A stretch of 64,000 nt of DNA from Stratiolaelaps scimitus (GCA_019614645.1 JABWDB010000015.1:2046001-2110000), one strand, 5' to 3'; positions 14,101-27,341 are shown, counted from the stretch's first letter. Numbers and translations: made by a program. The notes: generated from the sequence alone by a model not told the origin.

Positions 14101-16000
14101 GCTGTCGAATTAGCCGAGCAGGGAGTTGGTTCATCTTAGCGGCGACAGCGGTTTCTACGATACTTGGATTTGGCCGGATCCAACTCACTGATCACACTAT
14201 CGCAGACACTCTATCCGCTGTTGCGACTCTCACATGTACTCGCGCCAGGGGATCCAGGGCCACCGGCGCCAGCATTTCCATCCTGTAACACACAACTTTA
14301 CTCGAAACACCGACCTGCCGCCGAACTCCGCTGTCGTACCCGTCTTTCCTCTGCCGTCGTGTGGCCCATTTCGCTTCGTTTTGCTCGAGTTGTGTAGGTT
14401 CGCCGAAGGAAATGGCCCGGCTTAGTGTGTTCGTTCCATCGGACAGCCTCGTGTTAGTCTGCTGTCTTGTGTGTTCGGCCCCATGTTCCCCACGTCGCTC
14501 TACGGCTGGCCGCCGCTGAGCCGCCGCCGCCGCCGCTGTTTGGCGTTAGCATCGACCGAGGCTGCTCTTTACAGTTCCCCGAGGTCGTCGTCGTCGATAC
14601 CCTCCCAGCCACTTTACCTGATACACGAACGTTGGCCAGCACGTAACACCTCTTGCTGCCGCCGTGCTAGCTACTTTTGTCCTACTCATGGCCTGGCGGG
14701 CTGGGAGACCAGTCAGCTAGTCCTATCCGGCCTGCAACGAGCACAAAGGCAACCGCTCCTGCTGTACGTACGTGCTGTTGCTGCTCTCCAATGCTCGACT
14801 ACTTGTTCCTTTCTTGTGGCGTTGCTGTTGTGTTCGTTCCGTTGTTCCTTAGTTTGCAGCCGCCTCCGCCACCGGCCGGTCGGCCGCTCAGCCAGCTAAC
14901 TAGACAAAGTGCTGTATTCGTGTGGCCCGTAAACAGTGGACAGCGGCGGACAGGCAAGCCGGCAGGCCCACTGTTCATAGCCTGCCGATTCGATCCGATC
15001 CGGTGCTGCACAACACAGCGGCCAACGGTCCATGAAACTAAGCGACCAAGAGATGGGACGAAGGGCGATCAGGGGATAGACGGGCTGGAAGAGTCGTTTC
15101 CAGCTGTCAAATGGTCCACCGCCGTCGGAGTGTGCGAGTTCGCGCGTCTATGTGTGAGGATGCGTACTGCCTCAGGAGTTTGTACTTCTTGTATGTCTGA
15201 GAGGCAAGGAAGAGAACAAGGGTTAGAGGCGTTACAGACACAAGTTAGGTATTCCATGGAAAACAAGTCCACCGCCAAAACGCTATCACAGGTTTAGTGC
15301 CCGAAGGGAGAAGTTCTCCAGGTGTAGAAAACACCTCGTACCTGTATCATTGCAGTTGCATCCTCGGCAAGGGAATCGGGAAAACAAGCATTTCCCGGAA
15401 ATGTTTGCGTATTCGAGAAAATGCGCGCTGTTAACTGACGCCAATATAGATACGGGGTTAAACGGGGCGGGGGGGAGAGAAAGCCGAGCATAAAAAAGAC
15501 AATGTTGCAGGAACTCAGCGATCGCGTCGATATCGTCTGCGATACTTTCAGTCGACATGTGAACGAGGTGGTGCATGCCGGCATCCTCGAGAACGGCGGT
15601 CGCGCACCGTGTACATGGCGAAAAGGCCTTCACCGAAGAAGAGAAGATCGACGTTTAGATCGTTCTACTGCACCACTCGGAGTCAACAAAGCAGGAAGAA
15701 ACGTGGTGTTGTCGTACAGAGGCCAGCACTGTCGCTGGCCATCCTGTGTGTCCCCATCGAGACCTATCACGGTTCATCCTTATATTTTCTGACCCTCCAC
15801 GTCTTCCATGTTCGGGTGCGCCGCCTGTCTCTTCGCCTGTTGCAAATACGGTCTATTTGACTTTTTCCGGTGAGTCCTCTTCCTCTCTCTCTCCTCTCTC
15901 TCTCTGTCTCTCGGTCGCTCCTCATCCGACCGAGCCGTCGCCCGAGGGATGCCCTCTACTTGGCCGCGTCCCCTGAGAGACTCAGGCCGAGTGAGGCGAT
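14100..16000. other. GC-rich block 3, no proven gene
   Basis: This is the largest GC-rich block, with CCG and GTC runs at 14,520-14,600 and a CT tract at 15,875-15,915. It carries a 206-codon plus frame (14,677-15,297) and a 142-codon frame overlapping in another phase. Both are low in complexity, match no family I know, and overlap other frames of nearly equal length. It is most simply read as CpG-rich non-coding DNA, perhaps a promoter or 5' UTR. Confidence 0.35.
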
Positions 16001-18100
16001 GTAGATGAGTTGGCTAGCCAGCTGTACGCGAGTGTGTATTCGCGAAGGGCGATAGACGAACCCAAGAGGCCCGCGTCCGGAGGGTAGATATCCTCAAGCC
16101 TTCACTCGTTGCCATGTAGATAGAGACATGCTCCGTCACTTTGTGAAGTCGCTTCCCGCTGCCATGTGCTGCTCCTTGCCACTCTTAGTCGCGGCGCGGG
16201 CTCTTTGAATTGGGAACGACGAACAGCGCAAGCGATTCGTGAACGAGTGCCTGAGGGGGGCTAAGGGGGTCCATCCCTCGTCGCCTTTGGCCAGCAGGGG
16301 CATCCGTGGCCGTTCTCGATGTTGTCAGCTGATCGGAACGATTGGAATAGCACTTGACCCCTGATCGTATCGACGTATGTATGTTCACCAGGAACACGTT
16401 ACGCGACAACGAGGCCGTTGCAAACACCATTCAGGGGCACTGGGTGAGGGAAGGCGCCGACCTCTTGACAACCTTTCTCTCAATTAGCAGCTGTTATTTC
16501 GCCGCATTGTTCTATCAATATAACACCGTGCTCTGACTGAATGTCTGACAAATATAAGGCTGAATGACCAGTTAACACCCCGGGGCAATTAGTCTCTCTT
16601 TCTTTCTCTCTGGATAGACAGGCAAACAGTGCTCGCCATTTCCCTCGATTTCCACTCGTCTGCAATACGTTTATACGTCTCCTCAGCGAACTCGCCGAAC
16701 AACACTGCGAGAATGATTCCTCGAGCAATCGACCAGCTGCACAGCATGGGGCCACAATTTATATGGCTATACACAGCCTAAGAATCATAACTCCCAGTGG
16801 ATCGAGGCAGTCCTTTAGTCAGGGTTTAAAAATTATGTCCTAACGTTTCCCGAAGACTGGTCGACAAGAACGGACATCCTGTGGCAAACTGCAGAAAGCT
16901 ACGACAATCTTGTCTCAAAAACGTCCTTCGAACAGAGACATAAGACAGACACTTAAAGTATTGTTTGAGCTGTCCCCTATGTGACAGGCCCTGGCTGAGA
17001 ACCTCTAGGTAACGACAGACAGCTATAGTCTGGCAAGTGTTACCAGTTAGTTAGCAGAGGAAGCAAGGCCGACCCCCGCTTGTAGGAAACATCTGCGAAC
17101 AGAGCCCCTCCCTACTCCCCTAAGCCCTGTTTCGCACAACCAATTTGGATAAAGGCTGCAAACTACGCCGCTGGGATCGTATCGTATCTATGGGACCATA
17201 TATAGACAAGTACATTGCTAGCCATTGTGAAAGCACACAGAGACATAAATCGTCAGGGCTGCGACTGCGTTTGTCGGAGGCCACAACGAGAACAACCTGC
17301 CATATTGTCCAGGCAGCCAACTAGCCACATAGAGCCGATTCGATAATTCCCCTGCCGACAGGTATCGATATTAATATTGGTATAGTGGTCGGTGTATATT
17401 GTAGCCGAACAAACTATGTTTTGCATGACACGACCAAGGAGTAGGTGCAGTTCGATGGGCCTACTGCACTCGGTAGAGGACATAATGTACCTTCGGAGTA
17501 TGGCATTATCTGGTGTATACCGAAATAATATATTGTACTACATATCTCACTCGTTGAAGCTGCGTCCAAAAACATTTACGGCTTGTCCACCATATCCACT
17601 GGAGCTGCCCGATCCGCGACAGCTGACCCGGGGCTAAAATAACATGGGGACGCTAATACGTACAACAATGTACTACAACACAGGATGACTCTTTCGCCAC
17701 GAAACCGCCCCTTCTCTCTGAATGTTTGCTGTTACTACAACAACAACTCCTCTGTTCAGCGAGTTCCGAGATGCAGATAACAGCAACCCTGTGGGAGACT
17801 GTACTGGCCTACAGTCGGCGTAAGCTCGTTGTATAATAGGGTTTTAGCAGTGAGGCCTGGTCATACGGATCATAATATCATATCATACACGGCTTGGGAC
17901 AGCTAGAATATAGCGTAACCGTTTCGAGCAAGCAACATGCTGCTCGGGCGTGTGTTGGTCGCGAGCCCGCTTTGTCCCGTTAATTTCAATGATGATGCCT
18001 AACTGATCTCTTCCGCCCCCGCCCGGGGGCTGTCCTTGCCGAAGCATCTTATCTCTCTCGATAAGCTTGCCCTTCCTCCTATGGACGAGACTTGAACAGA
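16001..18100. other. No gene seen
   Basis: Short overlapping frames and a CT tract near 16,593-16,612. No repeats or RNA genes are recognised. Confidence 0.55.
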
Positions 18101-18560
18101 CGTTACTCACCGACCGACTTCGTGTAGCTTACAAAGCCAGCCGTGCCGGCACTGCAGAACAGCAGCAGCACCACCAGAACCAACAATGCCCCAAGCAGCA
18201 GCAGCAACAGAAGCGACGGCCTCGCGGTACGCCGCGATGCGCGTCCGCCGGCATCATGGACGCACTTCGTTATTTATGTGAACAATTTTGACTGTCCTTT
18301 GATTCGACCCTGGCCGCCTCCCTGGACGCGCCCACTGGATGGCCACCAAGCCGGTCTGGGGGAGCTCGCTCTACCCTGAGCGCCTAGCTCGTGCGCGGAC
18401 CCACGACAAGCCCCGCAGCCGCTGAGTAAACTACTATGAACTCTGTCCTCGTAGTAGTCGCCGTTGCGAGGCGAGCCGCGAAAAGATAAACTTTCAGCCG
18501 GCGCTGGCTGCCGCCGGCCCGCACAGGAGCTCATTCTCTCACTATTTCGCCGTGTGTTGA
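18100..18560. other. GC-rich block 4 with CAG repeats
   Basis: A CAG-rich tract at about 18,159-18,212 gives a polyglutamine-like stretch in one frame and polyserine in another. Flanking sequence is GC-rich. No splice-compatible exon could be assigned. Confidence 0.35.
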
Positions 18561-19400
18561 TAACACTTATTTCCATGGATGACCGTGTTAAGGGTCAGCG
18601 ACGTGTAAACCGCGGCCGATAACCGCCGAAGAGCGTCACTGAACGACTGAGGGGAGTCAGTGGCTAACGAACGGTGTTGCCCTGGGATTATGAGGACCCC
18701 AGGAGGAGAATAACGCTATACGCGGACGACGACGACTCGTATAACTGAAATTGGTTCACTCCCGTGGCGTACAACTGAGCAGCTCTGTAAGCAGCGTTCG
18801 TCAGACAAATCACCGCGCCACTCGGATCTGCTACATCCGGTGTTGTCTTCATCAGCGGAAGAGCGGTGGTGGTCGAAGCCTCGCTAATTGTCGAAAGTAT
18901 TATGGCACCATTAATAGTAGCTGTCTGCAATCGCTGGTCTTGGGATGAGCGTGAATGATGGAGCGGTACATATAATAAGCTGACGAACAAAAAATAAATC
19001 GACACATTCACTGTTGCACGAGGTCGAGCCGCCACATTAAGCCCAGCGTATTGTGCAATCCGTTCGAAATCAGTTCGACGTTATGCGGATGAATGTAATC
19101 TTATTCTAATAATCGTTTCAGGGCTGTTCGAGGTAGACTATTGAACAGGATTTATTTTGCGCATGTTGTATAGATCTCGAGGAATGTTGGAAAAAAAATT
19201 CATTAAAATTGGCATATTTCTGAAATGCTCTATTGTTGCCAGATTTGTCCTGTGTCAAGGTGATCTTTTATCTTTATATTACACTCTATCGGAAAATCAA
19301 AAGCAGCCTTTTTTGCAAAAGTATCCAACTCAGCTTAAGAAATCACGCGCGGCGAGATCCTTGGATGAAACCCTATGAGTTCGCAGAGAAATCCGACAAA
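18561..19400. other. No gene seen
   Basis: A 115-codon minus frame (18,688-19,035) ends in a serine/leucine-rich segment with no recognisable domain. I see nothing else. Confidence 0.5.
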
Positions 19401-19404
19401 TTAA

Positions 19405-19562
19405 AGCTTAAGGAAAACGTTACCGGTTTATTGAAGGAACTGCCATTGTTGCAATGTTTGAGTTCTCTTAGAGATGTCAGGTCCAGGTCGTCGAGGGAAT
19501 CGAACCAGCTACCTCTGGTAAATATCAGTAAGCAGTAGTTGCCTCTGCCTAGGAGTCAGGAC
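19405..19562 (-). mobile_element. SINE family 3 copy, diverged
   Basis: The plus strand reads a 3'-tail-like segment (CGGTTTATTGAAGGAACTGC), then the reverse complement of a tRNA B box (GGGAATCGAACCAGC). This is the same order as the better copies at 45,472 and 56,545, so the element lies on minus. It is diverged and lacks the TTTACCTTTA terminus. Confidence 0.5.
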
Positions 19563-20639
19563 CAGCAAGAGGTTCAAAAATGGGGTCAGGAGGGCTCCGC
19601 CGCTATAGAAAAAGCTCTGTCATGAAAGGCGAGGGAAGAATCATCGAGAGGAGTAGAGAGCCCGCGTGTGGACGAATGGGCATAAGCCAATGACAACTTA
19701 AATGCCCACCATTTTTTGAAATCATCAAAAATGTAGATGATAAAATTGAACGAATTCGTCCCTTATTATATGGGTGCCGCATCGCGCGTGGCATCAGCCA
19801 TACCAAGATATACAATTTGCACTATTAAGAGTCGATGTTATTGTCTTTACATCTCTTATATATATATATGGAAGAAAAAAGTGTATTCAAGTACTCTGCT
19901 TTCTGTTTCCCTCAACGATTTAAAGCGGTAAAATCGCGTTGGGCCTACCACACCGCGGTCACCTTTGCAAAAGTCTCTTGCGCATAAGGACAGGCTGGAG
20001 TTATTATTTCACTCCAGCTAAGATGTGCAAGAGCTCGAGCCACGGTAACTGCTATATTTTTCATTAGCAACCTGCCACACGCAGGAGTGGTAAGAATTTA
20101 ATTTTCGGACATGATGCAGAATAATGAGGCATTCTTACGACACCGTATTTACGTCGTACGATGCGCTACCTGTAATGGGCGCTGTAAACAACCAAGAGCA
20201 TAACGACACAATATATATATATATATATGTTCTTATTAGTGTTCGACCGCTAAACGCCAAACAAATTGGCCAGATGTACAAGGCCGAAATTTTAGTAGTC
20301 AAGCCCAACGCAAAGCAGTTAATAGAAGCACTCATCGAACGACAAGAGTGCGATCGTTAACCTAGGGTCAGGCGCGTATTCACGCACCCTGCAATGGCTC
20401 GGCCCACTTTAATTGAGATTAGAATGTCTCTGGTGGTGTCCGTGCGTTTGCAGGCAATTTTTTCCACTCGAAAAAAAGGCATGTGTATATTTACGCTATA
20501 CGGTTTACAATAGCCAGAATCACCCCCACTATCTTCAGGAATCGCCAGTCTAAAGAGCTTCTGCCGTGCCAGCATATATTTATATATATTTCTTTCAAAA
20601 ACATATTTCTTAGAAACCAGCGGTAAGTAACCGCAGCAA
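19563..20639. other. No gene seen
   Basis: Contains short TA runs (19,855-19,870, 20,211-20,228 and about 20,573-20,590) and no supported gene. Confidence 0.55.
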
Positions 20640-20649
20640 AGATCTCATA

Positions 20650-20886
20650 GTAGCGGAACAATAAGGGGACACGTGTGTGTTGGGTTCAAATCCTGTCAGA
20701 CGCGGAGTATCTTTGGAATTCTTTATCATCTTTCTTTATCGGAAGATTCTTGCCAGGTACGAGTAAGGAAGAGTAAGCAAAGGTGGCTCCGACAGGTCCT
20801 CATAGTAATACCTAAAAGGTTAAGAGCTGAGGCCTGTCAGATAGGGGATGGTCAGCTGAGGGTCAGCTCGAAAAAAAAACAGTAGC
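20650..20886 (+). mobile_element. SINE family 1 copy, 5'-truncated
   Basis: Aligns with the full copy at 44,333-44,580. It begins within the tRNA-like head, keeps the B box (GGGTTCAAATCCTG) and the body with CTTTCTTTATCGGAAGATTC and AATACCTAAAAGGTTAAGAG, and ends in an A-rich tail after GGTCAGCTCG. The A box region is lost. Confidence 0.85.
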
Positions 20887-21190
20887 GAAACAATAAAGAA
20901 AACACTGTGCCATTAAAGGTAACCTCTAGGTGGCATTCAAATAACTCCCTGCAAAGGTCTGGTTGCGATCTCGTCCACATAGGGTTGTCGCCTAATCAAC
21001 GTTCACTGACACGAACTTCTTCTAACCTTTTTTTTCATCAATAGTGCCAATATATATTACATCTCTTTCCTCCATGAGTGACGAATGCCGGTAACGGTTC
21101 ACGTGGCTGTTGTGATGTTAGAGTACAACAAATGGCAGTCACCTCGTGCGCCGACCAACTTCAGTGTCGTCATTAGTTTACAGAATGGAG
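20887..21190. other. No gene seen
   Basis: Short spacer with no recognisable feature. Confidence 0.5.
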
Positions 21191-22400
21191 CCATGCCTCA
21201 GGAAGCTCCCGCGAGGCTCTTTCTGTGACCGACTCGCATGTGCGTGCCCGCGACGCTAAGGACTCGTTGTTGTGGGCGAGCTATAGTCAGCTGGCGCACC
21301 ACGTTGGCTGGCCTGCTTAAGCGGTCCTCGTTCGAGGGCCTTGCGATTGCGGAAGTTAGTCGGCAGGGCGGTAGTTAGTAGCAAGTAGTCTTCAAGGTAG
21401 AGCACCGTGCTGCAGACTGCGGCTCTAACCGTAGCCCGACACCGTTATGTTTCGGGGGAAGGTCTTGCGGCCGAAGCTCCGCGAGCGCCCTCGCCTCTCT
21501 GCTGCCACTGGCGGTAGGACGCATCCATAATTAGAAGTCCCCGACTGTGTGTGCGTGTGTGTGCTCGTGTGCGACGGGGCTACGGTTGCGCGCAACTCTG
21601 CCTCTCCCGCTGTGCGGCAGGCATGCCTCGCTCTGACGACTCCTTGTGCCGCCTGGCGGCACAGCTGAAGTATTCACGTGACTCCTGGCAGGAGCTGACT
21701 AGGCCAGGTTAGGTTGGCTAGTTACCTCTGCCAACGATGCCGCACGCTGTTTATGGGCTGACCTTCAACCGCTGAAACAAGCCGATGCCAGGCTACTGCC
21801 CCCCGCTGAGGTGGGCCCGGCATAGTCGCTGCTGTCGAGGTCTGCTGCTACTGCTGCTGCTGCTGCTGCCCGTTGAATGTGAAACTCTATGCTAATTTCA
21901 GACACTGCATGACTCTCCGGAGGCAAAGGCGGCACTGGCGACCGCGGTAACGGCACCAGCGTCGCCTAAAGGGAGGACGAAGAGGAACAGCGGCGTGGCC
22001 TTGTGCTACGGCAAAGCCGAATTGACGAGGAGTGGCCCTAGAGCGACCCCACCGCGAACCTACAGCGAACCAACGAATGAACGAACACTAGAGACAAAAA
22101 AAGCGTGTAAGTATTTACGACACGAACATCAGCTGTACGAGCGCGTCCCAGTGGCGCACCCTTTCTCCGAACACAGGCTGACTTGGAGCACACACAGCCT
22201 AAGCAACGCCGCGTGGGAGAGGCAACAGGGTGGGTTAGGCTGAGCAGAGTGGCCGCGGCATTTTGAGGTTAGCTGCATTGGGTTCTCGCTGGACAATCTC
22301 CAACATGCAAGCCTGCCTATGTAAGGAGAGCATGAAAATAGTTTGCCGTTCGTATTCTCTCGCTCTGCCTCGTTCACCGCCTGTTCCCGCAACCATCAAC
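21190..22400. other. GC-rich block 5 with CTG repeat
   Basis: GC- and CpG-rich DNA with a GT tract (21,550-21,575) and a CTG run (about 21,842-21,870). A promoter or 5' UTR role is possible but not shown. Confidence 0.35.
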
Positions 22401-25400
22401 GAGCGCATAGAGCGTCGAAAGAAGATGGATGAAATTTAAATGAACGGGAAGAAAACACAGAGGAAAAAGGACGCCAATTTAAGTGGGGAAACAAATCAGC
22501 ACCACGTACGTCTGAAGGAGACCTTGCTGAAGATGGTTCCTAGGTGCGTTTGCTTCAGGGGTTTTCCTGGTTCATGCGGCCTCCATGCGTGTGTGTGTGT
22601 AAATGTTCGTGGTAAGACTGAGAGTGAGATGGGGTTTGAGTGCCTGGCAAAAACCGACGTAAAAACAAAGTACCTTTATTTCGGTGAACAGATCGCGCTG
22701 TTCGCTTTAAGTGCACACAATTGAGTTAATTCAATGAGCAGTGTTCATGAAGTGTTTCATTACGAATCGATATAAAATTAGCGATTGAATTGTGGCGCTG
22801 AGGGAATCGTAGAGCTGGATGGAACAAGCTGAGACGTACATGGAAGTCGACTTTATTCCGTCTGTTTAACCAACTGGAGCATTCACAAGATTATTTGGCC
22901 TACAGGTATTCGCTTCGGTAGAAGTGCTAAACTAAGATGGTGTGATAGAGCTGCGCCGAGCGATTTTTTTTGATAATTCGCAACGTAATTTGAAAGTGCG
23001 GCATGTGCTCGAAGGAAATGTTCTTCGTGTGTTTTTTTGTTGAGGATAACCTAATTTCTGCCCTTTCACATCCCAAATTAAAAACACACCCCAATTTATC
23101 TGATTTGACGCACCATGACGTATAGCCGTGCTCGTGTACAGGCCACCACCACTTCTACGGACAGCAGTAGTTCGAACAAATCAGCTACAAATGCAGGTCG
23201 ATTTCATTCTCAAATCTATATTTAGTGCAGCGCCGTCACCAGCGTGTAGCGAGCGAGTTTCGCAACTTCATCTGGGTGTCGCTTCAGCAGGGATATATGG
23301 CCCAGCGATTATTGTTATTATCATTATTATTATAACATTATTATTGGGCCGCAGACGAGTGTCTCAACAATCGCCGTCGGCAGCGGCCTCCGAGTTGATG
23401 ACCAGTCCATTGAATACGTGACCGCGTCTGGCCAGCTACACTATTTATGAAGTCGCTCATTGAAGACTACCGCCTGCCGACGAACTCGCGGGCTCCCGCT
23501 CAATTTCGACTCAGACGAACGGCGTCGTTCCATGCTGTAGAGCCATTTACCAGGGGGAGAATCACGCTCGAACGCCCCCCCCATACGCATGACAGCCACT
23601 GTAAAATGAATTGCACCTGAAGAAAGCGACGATCGCGCCGCAGACGAACATACTGGCATATGGCGGTTGGCCGTTACGTGGTCTGAACTATAAGCAATTC
23701 CACTCTCGTGTAGTAGAGGAGCCACGGAGAGCATATTTGTATACATAGTGAGTGCGCGTGTAGTATACTGTATGCAGGGCATGATATTAAGAAGGGTTAT
23801 TGCCCACCCAGTCAACCCGGTTCCAGTTCGACCTTGCAAAAAAAAAACCAGCAGTTAAAGGCTATCTTTATCAAGTTCTATTTCCACCATCTCAGCGAAC
23901 GGTTACCAAAAACTCTCTTCTATTCAATGAAATTCTATTCAATAGTCAAGCTACATCTTCCCAAAGTTCTCAGAAAGCACACCCGATCGCGTGCACGTCG
24001 GCTGAGCTAAGATGTATGTGTTGTTCCCGAGGACATACAGCCCTGTTTCAGGACGAACGGCAAAAGGAACAGAAATTCAGGCGCAGTGTACCTTGTGGAA
24101 AAGAAAACTACACTCGCGTATAAGATGGGCTCTAGTTATGGTTCAGATGGGCCTGTAATATTCTGAGTGCTTTTCAGTGTTCTCGTATCGATTCCGTTTT
24201 CCAGCCTGGTAGGTCACATGTCAGACGGGGTGATAAGAGCGATCATACATTGAGTACGTTGTGAATACTAATGAACCAATTAGTTTCTTACATGCGCGAT
24301 CCGAGCCTCTCGGTCGCCCGAGTCGTGGGTACGTATGGAGGTCGACAGTGATGTCCCAGAATGAATTAAAGCGTGTACTCACAGGAATTGTCAGCTGAAT
24401 ATTATATATATATATATATATAAGGGCAAAGCCCAATGGATAAAAGGGGCATCCTGTTGAGCCGATCATTTCCCACTCCAAGAACTTGGACATCAGATAT
24501 ATTTGTGTCGTCTAATCCGAAATTGCACAGTTGAAATAATGACACGTGAATGAAATAATGAACTTAGCGAGGATTTCTATTCACCGCGTCATCATCCACA
24601 GCAGTGTTGCTCGAGTCCTACCGCTGCATTGGATATATCCCGCAGTCGTGGCCAGACTATCCACTTATGTCCGGCACGATCTTACTCACGTAGGAACCCG
24701 GCGTCGACATCCCTTTGATCAAGTCCAGTTGACCCTTCCTCGAGAGCAACAGGAGACAGTAGCCAGATGCTGGATATAGATTTGGTTCCAGAGGGCGTAA
24801 CTGGACCATGTCAGGTCCCGCAGAAGGGGAGCGGCATTGAAGAAAAATGGATTTCGCTTTTTCATCCAGATAGCACCTTGTCTATATGCGTAACAATCAA
24901 ACATGTTACTGTACGCCAACTGTACCAATAACGTCTGACTCTATGAGTGGCTGTGCGCACCTGCCTCACCTACAATCGACTGCATAGGGAGAACTACAAT
25001 CAACAGCCTTATATGATGGCACTAAATAGGGTTTGGTTATGTGATAACGGTACTTGGTATGCTGTGCTTTGTCATCCATATTCTCAGACGTCTGTACCTG
25101 TGAGACCAATCACCACGTGCACGTGATATCCATCACCGCAGAGGAACGCCTAAACTTGAGCATCATCTGTCATTCTCTTAATTCCTTGTTACGTTCTAAC
25201 TTTTCCTAGTGACTTGTCATATTAACTACGTCGCTTTGTGCTCCGGATGACGACGTGCCACCACCTACATCCACAACCCGCCTCCGCCGCAACAGGCCTT
25301 CTTAAGTTCTTCTTCATAGCCCATCAGAGTCAATTTCTTCGTAGGGGGGCGGCAGACTCGCAGAATAAGTTGGCCAACGAGGGCGTACTGCCCCACACAT

Positions 25401-26350
25401 CTATATGCATCGTATTGCATCGGCTCCATCCAAACGAAGGACAGAGCAAGAGCTGCGGCGGGTAGGTTCGAATATCGACACTGTCGAGTATCGCCACTAT
25501 ATATGTACCTACACGATTATGCAAATACGGCACAACTTTTAACCTGATAATACCCGCATCTTACTTTATGGCGTCAATCAGACAGGCGACGAGAATATTC
25601 AGCCAAAGAATATTGGAAGAATTGACGTTACCCGTATATTACTCCAGTCTGCTGGAGGTGAGCCCCGGGATGGGGTTTGGCGACCTGGTTCAAGCTATCT
25701 TTCTCGCGCATTTCGTAACTATGTGCGACTGTGTAATTCCAGCGTCATTTAACGTTGTTTCCGCAATGTTTGACTAATTAGTGAATTCGACTAATAAATT
25801 TAATAGTATAACCATTGCCTAGAATGGATGCTCCGGTTTTAAATTAAAAAAAATGGCGTGTACAGTGTCTCATTGAACTATGTATCCATCGATTTCTTCG
25901 TCGGTCACCGTAGCGACAATGAGTGGGCACATCAGGGATGCCTTCACTTCACGACTATACAGGAAATATTGTATCTGACATTGCAAGCAGGCCCGACAGT
26001 TTTTCACGCTGCAGTTTCCATCACAGAAACGAGTGAACCACAGGTCCTGCTAGGACACTGGACCCGTAAACTTTTTGTATATTTTATAGAGGTTGAAGAT
26101 AAATCCTGCATGGACACCAGGCCCCACAACTAAGGTATTTGCCTGGTAGTGTCAGACTCCTACTGACTAAACCCAGAACCGATTTTGAGTTGGGACATTG
26201 ACCGGGACTGTCAAAGTATTACTTCAGTCAGTGCCTCGCAGGGACCGGCACTTGATTCCAACCATGTCCTATCCCTCAGTTCTTCCTCTGGGGCGAACCC
26301 TCCCGCCCAGCCGCAGCGAGTAGGTTTCGGGCACTTTCCTTTCGGACCAG
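22401..26350. other. No supported gene
   Basis: Contains an ATT-rich run (23,308-23,345) that creates a false hydrophobic stretch in the frame at 23,128-23,421, and a TA run (24,402-24,422). A plus frame at 25,568 (ATG, 30 codons, then GAG|GTGAGC) looks like a first exon but has no partner. The frame at 25,858-26,133 is also unassigned. Confidence 0.45.
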
Positions 26351-26369
26351 CTCTGCTATCTGTGCCCGT

Positions 26370-26690
26370 TCTAGCCTATCCTTTTCCCGGAGGATCCTTT
26401 CGGCTAGTGTGCTCCCTCTGTCCCACTTGTTTCTGACCAGGCAAGGAGAGAAGAGAAGAACTCTCGGATCCCGTCTTGCAGGGCCCTTGCCAGTTCGGCC
26501 TCCGCGACCTTCTGCCGTACCTGCTCTGTGGCTCTACATGCTGCCAGTGTGTGAAGAGGATCGTCCTCGATTCCTGCATCGCACAACACGCAGATGTCCG
26601 ACGGGGCCTTACCTCCTCCTATGAAGGAAGGATTTGAAGTCCCCGTGCCCTGTGATGACCTGGGTGAGAAAGTAGGTTACTTCCCCACCT
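26370..26690 (-). mobile_element. Non-LTR retrotransposon 3'-end fragment (R1/I-like), frameshifted
   Basis: On minus, one frame reads FLTQVITGHGDFKSFLHR (about 26,674-26,621). After a frameshift the next reads ICVLCDAGIEDD followed by HTLAAC. This order, the Thr-Gly-His-Gly-x-Phe block and then a Cys-x-x-Cys...His...Cys knuckle, is the hallmark of the C-terminus of R1/I/Jockey-type LINE ORF2. No reverse-transcriptase domain is intact nearby, and the frameshift shows the copy is dead. Confidence 0.75.
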
Positions 26691-26699
26691 GGACTAGAC

Positions 26700-27284
26700 C
26701 CGTAAACTGCACAAAACTTACGAGCTGTTTCGGCAGCACTGAATCGTTTATTGATGTCGTGACCCATATCTAACTACTCAGCAGTCTTCACCATTTGGCA
26801 CTATCAAAACAAAATAATTATAATTAAGTGAGGCCGTCTCCCACCACCAGGAAAGCACAATGTAACTGAAACACGTCTCTCGTATTCTTTGTAAACAAAG
26901 CAAATTTTGACGCGGCTTCTGGTCGGGATGAGGCTGCCTTTTTGATGGAGCGACTCCGATGACCGAATGAACTGACTTCTCAATGCCATATAATATAACA
27001 TAATATTCATTCATCTATTCACGTTTATATACAAACAAACAACTAAATGACTAGAATCATGAAATCATCTCAGCCAGGACAGTTTGCCAGGCGTCCCAAC
27101 GACTGTACTAGCAGGCAGCTAGCTGCGTGGTATCTGTCACAGATACTCCCACATCTGAAACATTTACATCTTTCGCCCGGGTAGTGGAAACTCCGCTCCA
27201 CTCCGACTATCATATAGTATATCTTGTACCATATTGGTAATTAGCTAAAGTATCCATATGTATCTATAAAATATACATTTCCAT
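26700..27284. other. No gene seen
   Basis: AT-rich, with no recognised feature. Confidence 0.55.
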
Positions 27285-27341
27285 AATCCTGCGCTGCGAT
27301 GTTAAATAATATTACATTATTTAACATCGCAGTGCAGGATT
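27285..27341. repeat. Near-perfect 26-bp inverted repeat
   Basis: The arms 27,285-27,310 and 27,316-27,341 are reverse complements with one mismatch, around a 5-base loop (ATTAC). As RNA it would form a long stable hairpin. No gene is attached. Confidence 0.9.

Noticed and set aside
14677..15297. 206-codon plus frame
   Set aside because: It sits in GC-rich DNA with few stops, overlaps equally long frames in other phases, has no domain and no splice or codon evidence.
18067..18291. Polyglutamine frame
   Set aside because: It follows from a CAG repeat that reads as Gln, Ser or Ala depending on phase.
23128..23421. Frame with a poly-isoleucine transmembrane-like segment
   Set aside because: The hydrophobic run is the translation of an ATT microsatellite, with no splice sites or homologous copy.
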